This document shows, piece by piece, positions 24,398-37,448 of a DNA stretch of 64,000 nt (positions within the stretch are counted from its first letter, which is position 1; every line of letters begins with the position of its first letter). The notes under the pieces are model-generated. The model made no database searches. It saw only the letters and a program-made list of their open reading frames with translations, and was not told where the DNA came from. Both the position numbers and the translations under genes were made by a program. The stretch is from Iris pallida (Eukaryota; Streptophyta; Magnoliopsida; Asparagales; Iridaceae). Location: contig JANAVB010023997.1 in the NCBI GenBank assembly GCA_029216955.1, positions 337,501-401,500 of the forward strand, in the 5' to 3' direction.

Positions 24398-25404
24398 TAT
24401 CTATTCACCTGAGAAAAATTTCATACTAAAATTTTTAAATGGCACAAGTAGGCACGACTAAGAATAACTAAAAATAAATAAATAAAAAATGATCAAAACC
24501 AGTTAGGTCAAAATTTAAACATGAACGAAATAAAACCAAAACTGGAATAATCACGATCAAAATCTGAACACAACCATGGATAGAATCGAGTCCTAAGCAC
24601 AATAAAAAATTGTCTAGGCACGATCAATTACATAAATGACGTAATTGGGTATGACTAAGAATACAATCTAAATCATTTAGGCACGATCAAAGTGGTAATC
24701 GAAATAAGGTCAAAATTATTTAGGCATGATCTAGTCACGACAAGTACGATCAAATATCAAAATAGGAATTGGAAGATGGTGCAATTTGGCATGACCAGGA
24801 ATCAAATTTAGGCACGAGCAAAATCAAAATCTAAACATGAGCGTTTAGGCATGATTTGATCAAAATCTTTCAAGAATAAAAATCCAAATCATGTATGTTC
24901 AATCAAATATCAAAACTTAGACGTGATCAAAATATTATCAAAATTATTTAGGTATAATCAAGGTCTAGTTATGACCAAAATTATCTAGGCATAATCAAGT
25001 AATTAACCAGAGTCATCTAGGCATGATTAAAATTATTTAGGCATATGATCAAGAATAGAATGAAAATCTAGTCATGATCATATAAACACGATTTAAGAGC
25101 CGTCGAGATATGATTAAAATTTAGAAATAGGAACAATAATAAAGGTAATTATAGCCGCAATCAAAATAGAAATGAAATCTGATAATACATTTTTATTGAG
25201 AACTGAATGATGATCAATGGTGATAGAAAGAATATCGAATCACTACTACAAGGATCAAAAGCGATTCAAGGTAGGATATGTAGGAAGGAAAAATAACTTA
25301 TAAGATAATCATCTCATTAACACCCCATGTAGAACCAATCTTCTAACTTGCTAAACTAGTTGAACTTTCATTACCTACAGAGAACTAAGATAGTTACCGA
25401 GGAA
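24398..25404 (-). other. Gypsy-B 3' untranslated region
   Basis: The first 40 bases align, reversed, with the polypurine/pol-end junction at 61460-61496 (AAATTTT, purine run GGTGAATAGA). 24430-25150 is full of spaced TAGGCAYGATCAA words. The reverse complement of this word is spaced in the same way at 61080-61450. No open frame. Confidence 0.7.
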
Positions 25405-27529
25405 TGTCATGACCCGCTCTCACTTTTAGGATACAAGTGCATGTCCAAGTCCAGCCTACGCCACAGCATCAGCGATAGTATGATGTCTATGATAACAATG
25501 GTCTACAACAAGAACAACACACACATATCATTCACAACTAAGCCATCAATAATTACAAAAAATAATATCAAATAATCTCAATAAATAAATTAAAGATAAT
25601 TGTCAAATAATCTACTACAACTCAGATAGTCTAGGGAGCAAATCCAGTAGCAGAAAAAAATAAACTAAAGTCCATGTCTATAACTAATAACTAATATAAA
25701 AGCATAAGAAAAAAAATGCTAATTCGTATCAATGCCAAAATCTGCTACGTCGGTAATGTTAGTGTCTCCAACATACTCACCGTAATCCTCAAGACAGATC
25801 ACGTCGCCAATAACTGAAAAATGGTTATCCAGTCAAAATTGGAACAAGTACCATTCTAGCTATTATAACACAAGTACAATATAATGCAATATAATACTAA
25901 ACATGCAGAACAATGATCAGAAGAAAAATGTACAATATCATCAAGAAATCATGCAATAAAAGAAACTAATAAAGAAAGTAGCAAGCATAAAAAGATAAAA
26001 AAAAATTCATGTAATCAATAATAGTGCACGTGTCATGAGAAGTACAATGTTCCTACACGTGGAAGGCTTGGGTGAACGATGAGGATATAAAGGCCCACCC
26101 ACATAAACGAGAGAGTTGCTAGCAATACTATCAGACTTTTTCTACGTGCCTAGTGATTGTACCTCCCTAATATCCTGTCATGCCCCAGAACCAGAATACT
26201 GGCAAGTAGGGACGGACCAGGCTAGCTACGTATTCCAAAGTATTCCAGTACCCCGAATTAACGTGTAAGCTGTATAGACATGGGGGTTACTACTACAATC
26301 CAACAGTCAATCCTAGGTATCTCAATCACAAGCAAATATACAAAGTACAAGAAGTATGATCATCAAACATAAAATATTAAAGTGTCCCAAACTATATATA
26401 CATGGATGATCATGAAGCTAGTAATACAAAGTGAAGAAATAGCAAGAGTAATAGTCATACATGATAAGCTCTAGCTATAGTCTAGAATACACAAATCATG
26501 TTTAGGCCCGTAGGCTAAATGTTAATATCCAAAACACGAGCTAAACACGTGCTCGGAGGCTAAACTCTATAAAAGAATAATGTACATTACTAGTGGAAGA
26601 ATGATATAGGAAAACCTACTAAGGTACTCTGGTGCTCCGAGTAGTCACCATCGAGTAGATGGTATGGAAGATCCTCTGGGCTCCTTTATCAGATCTGGCT
26701 AAACAAAACCAGTGGGATCAGACCCCCAATAGCAAGTACTACGAAGGAAGCAAACTATGAACTAAAACTAGCAATAACTAACATAGCAATGGATAAAGAC
26801 AGAAATAAGTAAATATGGATCGAGGCTCGTGCACTACCAATGTACTTATCCCGAGAACAAAAAAGACAATAAGCAAACAACATGGAGCTTAAAGTAAATA
26901 ATATGTGACATAGAGTAAACTGTGGACATGTGAATTAAATAGAAGCATGTGAACATATGAAATAAATTGAACAATGTAAGAGAATGGTACATGTGAGCAT
27001 GTGAGATAACTGGGACATGTGAGCATATTAGATAACTGGGACATGTGATCATGTAAGAACTATATAGAACGACAAATGATAAGATAACTTAGAAACTATT
27101 CCGGAACCCAAGTTACAATCCGTAAACCAAACAAGAATCGGAGTTGTAACCCTTCTCCTGAACAGAACATAGTCTTTAATCATTTATCGACAAAAGTAAA
27201 GCATAAATAATGATGTACTGAAGTAAACAAATCTGGACACTGACTAGACCAAACTAGACTAGACTGGACTCCATACAACAATCATGGCCAAGCAATGAGT
27301 ACGACTTTATACATTAGCTAACTAGGGTTATCACAATCCTAATTACTAACAAGATGCACTTTTGAGAAATCTAATCCAGTTACCTGCCCTGCAGACTACC
27401 CGACTCATCAGGCCAAAAGAAAAATAAGTATAGCAGACACACCGCAGTAAGATACGTGTGTCCTAAAGAGGTGTCCCATTCAACGGTGTACTGAAAGTTT
27501 GCTCATCATGACAGATAGCTCCAAATCCC

Positions 27530-27532
<3 letters not shown>

Positions 27533-27600
<68 letters not shown>
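27533..27600. repeat. (TA)n microsatellite in the solo LTR
   Basis: 34 TA units. Confidence 0.96.
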
Positions 27601-27602
<2 letters not shown>

Positions 27603-28493
27603 TCGGAACACGAAGGGATGCAGGTAACTGGAAATTTTTTTTCCCTTCCAACGATCTAGATAATCAAGCTAGTTATTAATCCATAATAATTTCGTATTGG
27701 ATTCTGGGTATGGTATTCTGCAGAATCCATTCTAGACATGATATGGAAGACTGGACAATACAAGAAAGTGCACTATAACAAGCCATAACAAGAAAATATA
27801 ATAAGCTGGAAGCAAGGAGTGCGCTACGACGAGCCACTATACAGGAAATTGGGAGTGTGCCATGACAGGCCACTATCATGTAAGCAAGAAAAGACATGTA
27901 CGAGAGTGCACCATTACGTATCACTATCTAGTAAGAAAAGAAGACATGTAACATGAGTGAACCACGATGAGCCACTATCTAGGAAGCAAAGAAGACATTT
28001 AACATGGGTGCGCCACGATGGGCCATAACAAAGAAATTTTAGACATGGCATAAACTACAAAGTACAATAAATCTGAGAGGGCATGGCAACACATATCATA
28101 GCATATAAGAAAGAATCGAAAGGAAAGACATATCATGGTATGTGAAAAGGAATAAATAAAAGTAAGTACAAGACATAGAATAATAATTGAACATGTGCTA
28201 ATGTCAAGTGTATATAGGGTGTACAATCATTCTCTAAAAATACGAGATCATCTAATCATGTTAAGAATTTATTACAGTCGAAAAAAATATCAAAACGGCC
28301 AAGTACAGAAAACATGCCAAAAGATCCAAACTAAGATTGAAATTATCAATCGCATATGAACTCTAATTAAGGTTAAAAAAAAGTCTTGAAGTCAAGATAA
28401 AGATCTACAACTTTCATGTTTTAAGTTTTACATGATTCTAGCTACAAAATAACTTAAACAGACAAAAAGGACAAGTACATAAAAGGGCAGTGT

Positions 28494-28880
28494 AGTCTGT
28501 ATAGGAAGGCACAGGTGCAGTCTGCGTAGGAAGGCGCAGGTGCAGTCTACGTAGGAAGGTACACATGCTGTGCAGGAAGGTGCGTAGGCTCCACAGGAAT
28601 GTGCGTAGGTTGTACAAAAAGGTGCGTAGGCTACACATGAAGGTGCACAGGCTGTACAGGAAGGTGCTTAGGCTGCGTAGGAAGGTACACATGAAGGTGC
28701 TCAAAAGGTACGCAAGCTACGCAGGAAGGTGTGCAGGCTGTAGAGGAAGGTACACAGAAGGTGCGCAGTCTGTGTAGGAAGGTGCGATGGTTGCATAAGC
28801 TGTATAGGAAGGTGCGCATGCTGTGCAGGAAGGTGCACATAAGGTGTGTAGAAGGTGCACAGGAAGGTGGGCAGGCTGTT
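28494..28880 (-). repeat. Short tandem array in the solo LTR, unit about 22-25 bp
   Basis: About 16 degenerate units of the type AGGAAGGTGCGCAGGCTGTA. In element sense: AGCCTGCGCACCTTCCT. It occupies roughly the place that the GCCGCATATGCCC array occupies in Gypsy-1 LTRs. Frames through it only mirror the repeat. Confidence 0.85.
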
Positions 28881-30804
28881 CATCTTCGCCAAATTAGTAC
28901 CGAAGTGCATAGGGAACCCATGAACACAAAATGCCATAACTTACTCAATAAATTAAAATCAAATGGTTCATAAGCCAAAATTGAGTAGAATAAAAATCTC
29001 AACAACATAGGACCATATGATTTCAACAATAACAAAGTTTAAGAGATCAAAACCAAGAAAAACTGAAAAAATTACAAACTTAGATCTATAAAAATGTAAA
29101 CATCAAAACCAAAAGCTCCAAGTTCTAAAGAGGCTTAGAATCATGCAAGAAAGAGATTAGAACAAACAAAAATGATAACAAAATAATATTATTCAAGATT
29201 TGGCAAGATGTACTTGCCTAGGTGAAGCTCCAAGCCTAATCTTTTACTCCTCCTCCTACGGGGGTTAGACACCACACCCAAGGCTTCAAGGCCAAGCTCT
29301 TGGCAAGCTCCAGGGGGAGAAAAGAGAAGAAGAAATGAAGAGAGAGTGAAGAGAATGAAAAGAGAGAGGAGAGAGAAAGTGAAATGGTATATACATAAAG
29401 GGGGATAAATCATAACCATTAGATGGTGATCCATGTGAAGATCTAAGTCAATCCTAGCCATCCAAAGAAAACCAACTATCCATTGGATAATAAAATACAT
29501 CTACACTATTCACGAAAATATCTAAAATACTATTTACGAAAATATTAGAAACACTATACATAAAAAATTTGAAGTCAAAAATATGTAAAATATAGAAAAT
29601 TATGTCTGGGCGGTATGTCATCGGTATACACTGGTATACTGGCGATATGCCGGTTAAGGAGAAAATCTATAAGTTAAAATTTTTTTAAAGCGTTCCGAAA
29701 ACCAAGAAAATTCGAAATATAGTACAAAAATACATATCCGTATATAAATACCGATACAGTGAGACGATTCTCACATATCCATACCTCACAATCATGTAAA
29801 CACAGTCTTGATAATGATCACGATAAAGATAAAAAAAACATGAATATTAATCAATCACTCGGCTCTCGTGTGTAAAAACAGTCAAGACACGGGAAAATAG
29901 CATGTATAAGTGAAATACAACAATATAAAGTAAGTGCACAAAAAAGCATAAATAAGTACTTGCCTGAATTTTTGGACGAACTGATTTCACAGGTTGAAGA
30001 CAAGAAGAACTCCAGCCTAGAGGCTATCAACCCATGCCATCATCCTACGAACCCTGTCGTACAAACAACCACAAGCTAGATCTATAATTTCTACTCTAAA
30101 AATCCTAGAAAGTGGCTAATTGTTTAACCTAATTAATTCTATTTAATTCTAGAATAAATCAAATAAAGACATAATTTAATCTAATATAACTATCAGATAA
30201 AAATTAAATACAAGTTTTTGGCCAAGAAAAATTACGGTTCCTAATTTCGGACCCGTAGCACGTAAATCGAGACGTACCTTTGACTAAGTAGTCAAACGAC
30301 ACAAAATCTATGACTTGAATATGCAGCCATGTAGATTTTAGTGCTACGAGTGCACTGGAATCGACGGTGCCATAAAATCATGATTTGGTCAGCAATTATC
30401 GTCATTATGGCTAACTATAACCAAATCGATGAATCATCGGCCAAACTGAATTCTTTGACTTAAATAAAATTCTAGATGAAAGTATTAATTTCTGAAAAAA
30501 TTATATGATGTAGATATGTGTGGAAGCTTTCCAAAGGAAAACATAGTTGGGGATCTCTCAAATCTTAAAAATTGTACACGCGTTAGATTTTGGACAATCG
30601 ACACTCAAATAATTATCCAGAAATTTATACTCAATATTTTGGAAAATAAATTACATATTCGAAAAACTAATCTCCATATGGTTCTAAAAAAATGACGCAT
30701 GAAAAGGAAGTCTGGATTGGTCACAAGCGTACCGCGAAGTTGAAGAACCTTTCTCGAACTCTCTTCCACAAATCGGGAAAAAATAACTAAGGTTTTCAAA
30801 ATAC

Positions 30805-30808
<4 letters not shown>

Positions 30809-30877
<69 letters not shown>
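30809..30877. repeat. (AT)n microsatellite in the Gypsy-C LTR
   Basis: 34 units. The plus-strand relative at 61497-64000 has one at the corresponding place (62293-62357). Confidence 0.95.
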
Positions 30878-30880
<3 letters not shown>

Positions 30881-31436
30881 GAGTCCGTGGGGGCTCGATT
30901 CGCGGTCTGGCGGGACACGTGGTAGCATCTGCTGCCTTCCACTCTCGCCCAGATCGGACGGATGACAGTCCATCCAGCTTGGCTTGAGCGGCTAGGCGTG
31001 GCTCGACTGATTTCCTTTTTAGGAAGCTGACTGACAACTGGGTCCAGCCAGAGTAGTTGACAGACTGATAGACGGGCCTCTTTTTCTGCTGACTGGATAA
31101 TTGGCTAATTATTTATAGAAATGGTTTTAAATTTAATTTAAATCCAAATAAAACAAAATAAATCAAAATAAATCTAGAAAATTTTCATAATTAGAAAATA
31201 TTTTTAGGTTTATAGGGTCCAAGTAAAATGTTGACCTCAAAAATAATCTCGTGTACCCTCAAATTAAATCCCAAAAGCCTTTAAAAATAATAATACAATA
31301 GATTACAATTATCTAAAAATTACCAAAGTTTCTAGAAAATTCTAAATAACAAAATAACATACTTAGGACTATCTAGGGACCCTAGTGACCATATATGACC
31401 TAATTTTATTATACTTAACCTATATGCTTAGGTACG

Positions 31437-33057
31437 CCCCCTTATGATCCAAAATCAAATCCCTAATTTAACTACTTCAATTTCTAGGAAGCAAATGCTA
31501 CAAGAAACTATAACTAATTCTATTTGGAATCAAGGAACATATTCAAATAAACTAAATCAAATTTCCATCGAGCCATTTCATGTAGTTTTTCTGCCATATT
31601 AAATCCCAAGTATTTCTCTAAACATCGAATCCGAACATGTGTCAATTAATACTTTATTAACAATCCTCCAAAATATCTGTTGACTCGATCTATTGTATTT
31701 CGACAATTCTCAATCCTAGAAACCAACTAATCAAATTGAGTCACCAATCAAATTTGAATACATTTCTATAACAATATTAAAATACCGCTACATCTCAACA
31801 AGGTATAAAATCTTTCTTACCAGCTAGCAACATGAATCTGATCAAAATTTGAATCCCCAAAGTTTATTACCTTTCAAATCTTAACAATCCCATTGTTCAA
31901 CTAGCTTGCCTAGTGTTCACACTTCCAGAATTGTATACCAATACTCTTGTCTCAATCCCTTACTATTACTTCGGTTCAACTATTCCGTTTCTAGAACCTA
32001 TTATTCCTTTTGCTTCTATAATAATCCTTCAATGGGTTATATCTTTCCCTTCTTTCCCTTCCGTATATAATAGTCAGCTAGTCTCAAAAATTAAATCATC
32101 CAAGTGTTCCTTAACTTCGATCCTCATATTCTTACGTTCCCATATTATCCCAATTATAGTTCCAAATTCACTTCTTCTGTGGGAGAACCTTATCAAATCC
32201 TAAACTTCCCTCACCAACCTTACTTATGGCTTTCTATATCTTTCTATATAACTCATTCCTTTTTAAATTTGGTTATCCTACGAAATTGCTGCATTCTTTT
32301 ATTTGAAATCCGACGTCTAGGCACTAGTAAGCACCGCTAACGGTTCTAAACCATAAGATATGTAACTCTCTCAAGACTTATTATCAAATTTACTTTTCCA
32401 AGGTCTTCTTCTACTACTTCTTCTAAACTAACCTTATTAAAATGCAAATTCTCAAGGATACCCTAAAAATGAGCTAGGTAAATATCTAAGTTCCCCTACA
32501 TATCTATATCACTATCAACTAAATAATTATCCACAATATGTATATCAGTTATATGTGTATAAAAATACTTATATAGATATGTAAATAGATATATGCAACA
32601 TACTAGAGTTGAACCATGAAAAAGATTAGGCCAATAGGTGTAGGAAATGGTCCTAATGAGTTCTAGAAAAAAAATCAATAGAAATTTTATTGAAAACCTA
32701 TGGTAATAGAAATAATATTTAAAAACTAGATCAGCCGCAAGGATTTCAAATAAGGTCGAAACAATAAGATAATCTCAGTAAAGTTTTCAATGGCGATAAG
32801 AGGCCAAACATGATATGGATATAGTCTCAATAGTATCCATAAACCATACATATCTGAAGTCACTTTGCCAAAAATTATGCACCACTAGTGTACAATTGGC
32901 TACATTGAACCCTTGGTTCAGTGACTCAAATAATGGTGAATTATCGAATAATCTATCAACTTTATCCGTAACAATAGGATACATTTAGGACAGTCTCAAT
33001 CATATATAAAAATCTATGAATACCTGAAATTACTTCAACTTAGAGACAATGCTTCGC
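31437..33057 (-). other. Gypsy-C 3' untranslated region, left part
   Basis: No open frame. The reverse complement of 32830-33057 aligns with 60880-60990 and 60660-60750 (words TGTAGCCAATTGTACACTAG, GACTTCAGATATG), showing it is the 3' UTR of a gypsy family also present on the plus strand at 60-61 kb. It is cut at 33057 by Gypsy-1 and resumes at 52275. Confidence 0.7.
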
Positions 33058-35812
33058 TGTAATGTCTGTGGTTCGTATTACGTATTTTGGAATACGTGTA
33101 CGTATTTTGTCTCGTATTGCATATCTCCTAGCTTGGTTCGGCTCGTTTGGTTTGGCTTGGGTTGCTTTTGGTTCATCATGGACCAAAGGAAAAACCCCTA
33201 CCTACCACCACTATTACCATTTATTAACCCCCACTCCTTTCTCTCTCTCCTTATTTACTCTTCTTCTTCTCTACCATTACTCTTCATCTACCTGAGAGAG
33301 AGAGAGGGAGAGCTTAGGCAAGTGCACCTTGCTTCATGGAGGAACTCAAGTTTTATTGTTCCATTCTCTTCTTCACAGCACTCTAAAATACTTTAGTACT
33401 TAGTATTTTTAATTTCCATGGCCCATTGCTTGTAGATCTAAGTTTACTTCATTTTCAAATTTTTTGGGTTTTGATCTATTTAATCTTGTTATTATCAAGT
33501 TCTGATGGTTCCATGTTGTAGAGAATTTTATTCGGCACCATTTTGACCTATGAAAGTTCGGATTTGGACTCTGGATGAAGGTTTTATGAAGCATGGAAGC
33601 CATGGCTTGCATGGTTCTTTTTCTCAGAATAATAGAGAAAAAAATAGTTCCCTGCCGCATGATTCCTTGCCGCATGAACTTAGCCGCATACCCTTTTATG
33701 AGGCAAGTTATATTCCTGGCCACATAGCCCTTGCTGCATGACTTGGACGTATGGAACTCCGAGCCGCATGTGCCCGGACTAATACAGCCGTATGCGCATT
33801 CGTTGGACTCAGCCGCATAAGCTTGTTGACCCAGAGCCGCATGGAATCATTTTTATTCAGCCGCATGTGACTCATTCACTCCCGGCCGCATATGCCCAGC
33901 CTCCCAGCCGTATGTGATTCTCAGCCGCATATGCCCCACTCCCTCGCGAGCCGTATGAGACCCATTTAATTCTACCGTATATGCCCCCAATCATTCCCAG
34001 CCGCATGAGATCCATTTACTTCCAGCGCATAGGCCCCCATTTCCTTCAGCCACATAGCGTGGCTCTCCCGCAGCCGCATATGCACCCGTCATCATTGAGC
34101 CGCATGAACTCGAAATTTTCTCCAGCCGCATAAGCTTCTGCCCCCTTTTCAGTCGTATAGCGTTGCTCTCCCACAACCGCATATACGCCCGTCATCTTTG
34201 AGCCGCATATGCCTGTTTCCCCCTTAGCCGCATGCACCCTGAACCGCCCTGAGCCGTATGTACTCCCTTTTTTTGGTCGTATATGCCCGAGCCGCATGGC
34301 CCCTTCCATAGCCTTGTATTTTATGATTTAATTGTTATTATTAGGCTCATGTCTTGTGACCCTCAGTGTGACTTGGGTCTCTTGATAAATGCTTGTACTA
34401 TGTTATCATGTACATGTTCCCTGAATACGACAGTGGCCCGTAGTGGTGCACTATTGACAAGTAATATGACTTGATAGTGGCCCGTCGTGGCGCACTCCAG
34501 ACAAATATATCTGACATGATATACCTTGATATGCTGTTACGATGACTAACATGACATGACATGACATGACAAGTAGGAATGACCTGGACACCGTGGGCGA
34601 TTGTGCTTGTACAAATGAACCAGTCTTGTCTTGCATCATGTTTAGGATGGGACCCCTGAGTACCACTGTCAGGTGTACCTACTGAAATTGACTAAGGCTA
34701 ATAACTAGAATAACACAGTAATCATGTTTAGGATGGGCGTGCTTGTAGATTTGTAGCATGCCGACGAGTAGGGCACATTTCCAGCACACTGTCATATGTT
34801 GCACCCCCTCACTTGAACAAATATTCGACCTGGGTAACCTGGATGGTCTGCAGGACTTGTGGCTGTCGGAACAATCTCGCTACATCTTGCTAGTAACTAG
34901 GCCTGTGATAATCCTAGTTAGTTAAAGTATCAAGCCGTACTTATTGCTTGGCCGTGATTGTTGGATGAGGCATAACCAGTCTAGTCTTATCTTGATCCTG
35001 TACAAGGTTGTTACATGACCTGATTATCTTATATTATCTTGCCGATAAATGGTGGAAAACCAAGTTCCGTTCAGATGACCCTGGTCTTTGTTTGGTTTAC
35101 GGGTTGTAACCTGGTTATCTGAATAGTTCCATGGTTGTCTTATCGTATATCATCCTAATTTTTTATATACTTCCAGTTTTTACTACTTAATTATATTCTG
35201 TGTTAATTGCTGATTTTAGTTCCTAAGTGAAGCTTCTTTTGTGGTACTTGCTCTTTCTGGGATCTGACCCAGCTGGTTTTGTATGACCAGATATAGGAGC
35301 GGCTCCAGAGGATCTACCGACTTTCCAGCCCGATGGTGACCACCAGGCGTAACCAGGGCAATGAGTGGGTTTCTTTTTATTCTTCCACTTTATTGTAAAA
35401 ATATTCTTTTGAGGCGTTTAGCCGACGAGCACTTATTTAGCTCGATTGTACTTTACTTACTGTCTGCCTATGGGCTGTAACATGATTAATAAATCCTAGG
35501 GTTGATCATGTATGACTAAACTCTTGCTAGTCCTGATATTTTGTAACGACTAGCTTCATGATCAGCTAAATATGTAATATTTGGGACGCCTTACTATTGT
35601 ATATTTGGTGATCTTACATCTTGTAACGTTTACTTACTTGCTTGTGATTGAGACACTAGGCTTGTTCATGACCCTAAGAGACTGATGGCTTGTAGTTAAA
35701 CCCTCATGTATCTAGACAGCTGTGACCGTATAGCGAGGTGGGATGCACTTCAATATACGTAGCTGGCTATGTCTGTCTCCGCTCTCCAGTATTCTGGTTC
35801 TGGGACATGACA
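33058..35812 (+). repeat. Gypsy-1 left (5') LTR
   Basis: 2755 bp, TGTAATGTC...GGGACATGACA. Includes a leader-like CT-rich block with GA repeat (33230-33310) and the GCCGCAT array (33640-34310). At 34366-34385 it keeps the uninterrupted sequence GTGACTTGGGTCTC, the empty site for the SIRE insertion found in the right LTR. Confidence 0.92.
33640..34310 (+). repeat. GCCGCAT word array in the Gypsy-1 left LTR
   Basis: More than twenty copies of GCCGCAT or GCCGTAT, mostly followed by ATGCCC, AAGC or GAACTC and spaced about 20-40 bases. Copy at 41425-42055 in the right LTR. The left copy has more GCCGTAT, consistent with CpG decay. Confidence 0.85.
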
Positions 35813-36227
35813 TGGTTTAAGTGGTGGCCCATGTAGGTCTTGTAAATCAAGATATGTGAGGGTTTACCGAATATATGTCTCAATCAGTACTCGTCCTTGA
35901 TCTCTGCTCGTATCCTCTAAATCCCTGAAATTCTTGTTCTGATCACATGTTTGTATCTTTGATCTGTCCTGGTCCTTCCTTATTGTTCCCTATGTCGTCT
36001 TCTTCAGCGGCATTGTACCTGGTCCTGCCGATCGACAAGATAGAACACCTTTCGTGGATCAGCAACAACCTGGAGATCAAGTCCACCATTCATAAGTGGC
36101 CTCCAGAGTCGTGCCTACTGGAGAAGAGCCACCAGTTCAGCCCGTCCACCATACAGAGCCTGATGATGGCACTTTGGTAGGACTCATCAGATCATTGTTA
36201 GCTTCCCAAGATCGGTAAGAAGATGCC
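35813..36227 (+). other. Gypsy-1 leader with primer-binding position
   Basis: Begins TGGTTTAAGTGG directly after the LTR. TGG is as expected for a primer binding site, but the rest does not match the usual initiator tRNA-Met complement, so the primer is unknown. The rest is untranslated or unrecognised gag start. Confidence 0.5.
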
Positions 36228-37448
36228 TTGCACCAGGCGGTGGCAGATGCTTTGACCAGGGGAGGTCATCAGGATAACAATACGGCCAACAGCTTCAAGC
36301 ACTTGAACCCTCCCTTCTTTGATGGCAGCGAAGATGCTATTGCTGCTGATGCATGGCTTCAGGATACAGAGGTGATTCTAGAAGCAACCAGGACTCCAGA
36401 TAATGAGAAAGTGGCCGTAGTGCGCCTGCAGTTATCGGATCTTGCCCGTAGCTGGTAGGCGGTACATGTCGTTGGATTAGTGACACCTATTGCTTGGGCA
36501 GTATTCAGAGAGAGATTCCAGACCAAGTATTTTGATACTGTATCTAGATATGATCTATAGACGAAGTTCACTAAACTGAAACAGATGGACAGGATGGTCG
36601 ACGGATATGCGGCCGAGTTTTATAGACTCAGTCGGTTTGCTCCCACCTTGGTAGCAACCGAGTTTGATAGAGCCCAGTGGTTCCAGCAGGGGCTCCATCT
36701 CAAGATTTTATTAGCAGTGGAGCAGTTTGAGCATCAGAGTTTTGATGCAGTCTTGAGAACAGCTAAGAGGCATGAGTATACCTTCTAGAGGATCGTAGAT
36801 AGGGCCGGAGGTCGGAAGAGATCTCACGGCCAGATGAATCAGTCTTCAGCACCTGTCCCGGCAGTTCGGGCTTTGAACATTGGAGCTCCGAGGCGGGCTG
36901 CCTCAGTAACGTCGGTTCAGCATTCAGCCCCGACATACCCTCAGCAGCAGAAACAGAAGCATTCTTCTGCAGTGGGATGTTCATACTATGGGAAGCCAGG
37001 ACATGTGGTAGCAGAATATCGCAGGGCGCAGGGATTGTGCCTGGCTTGTGGAGCAGCAGATCATAAGGTTGGATCCTGTCCGAATAGGGGTAGTTCATCA
37101 TCGTCCAATCTTTCTAGTCCTTCGATGAGAGGACCAGCACCAGTCCAGCAGCAGCAGTATCAGCCTCAAAGGCCTCTGCCGTCTCAGTCCCAGGCATTCC
37201 AGCAACAACACCCCCAGCAGTATGCACAAGCCCAAGCCCTGAGTCAGAGTAGGCAGCGAGGCTTTCAGCAGAGGGGGCCAGCACCCCGAGGGCATGGTCA
37301 GGCTATGGTGATGACCGCAGAGGAAGGATTGGCACCAGGAGAGGTAGTGGCAGGTACTATTCTCATCAACTCCTTTTCACCTTCAGCTTTATTTGATTCT
37401 AGTGCATCGCATTCATTTATGTCTGCACGATTCGCGACACGGATATGA
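36228..37448 (+). pseudogene. Gypsy-1 gag and protease remnant
   Basis: One frame throughout. The retrotransposon gag core (DAWLQDTEVILEA near 36340; AAEFYRLSRFAPTLV near 36610) is followed by two zinc knuckles near 36980-37080, the first damaged (CSYYGKPGHVVAEY, two Cys positions lost), the second intact (CLACGAADHKVGSC). The protease box near 37390 reads LFDSSASHSF where DSGASHSF is usual. In-frame stops: TAG at 36456, 36558 and 36786, TGA at 37446. Dead. Confidence 0.87.

Larger units (their letters stand above)
26176..29775 (-). mobile_element. Solo LTR of a Gypsy-1-related family
   Basis: 3600 bp from TGTCATGCCCCAG to CTCACA, flanked by identical TATCC (26171-26175 and 29776-29780). In reverse complement it aligns with the Gypsy-1 LTR: ends CCAGTATTCTGGTTCTGGG, the GTTTAGCC...CGAGCAC block, the pyrimidine-rich leader with GCTTGCC, and the opening CGTATTT words. 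Contains a TA microsatellite (27533-27600) and a tandem array (28494-28880). No internal region: formed by recombination between the two LTRs of a former element. Confidence 0.9.
25405..31436 (-). repeat. Gypsy-C 3' LTR, interrupted by a solo LTR
   Basis: Starts TGTCATGACCCGC and ends GGTACG (expected ...GTACA) next to CCCCCTTAT, which on the minus strand is the polypurine tract ATAAGGGGG. Without the 3.6-kb solo LTR the LTR is about 2.4 kb. 30200-31060 aligns, reversed, with 62080-62960, and 30230-30680 aligns directly with 56060-56560, so the family has at least three copies here. An AT microsatellite (30809-30877) sits beside a GC-rich block (30885-31060). Confidence 0.75.

Noticed and set aside
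28494..28880. CRISPR-like array of short repeats
   Set aside because: Units are degenerate, directly adjacent and lie inside an LTR of a plant retrotransposon.
33053..33057. An exact 5-bp target duplication for Gypsy-1
   Set aside because: TTCGC and CTTGC do not match; only a decayed duplication can be argued, as given in the findings.
33640..34310. CRISPR-like or satellite array in the Gypsy-1 LTR
   Set aside because: Spacing is irregular, the words are short, and the same block is in both LTRs of one element.
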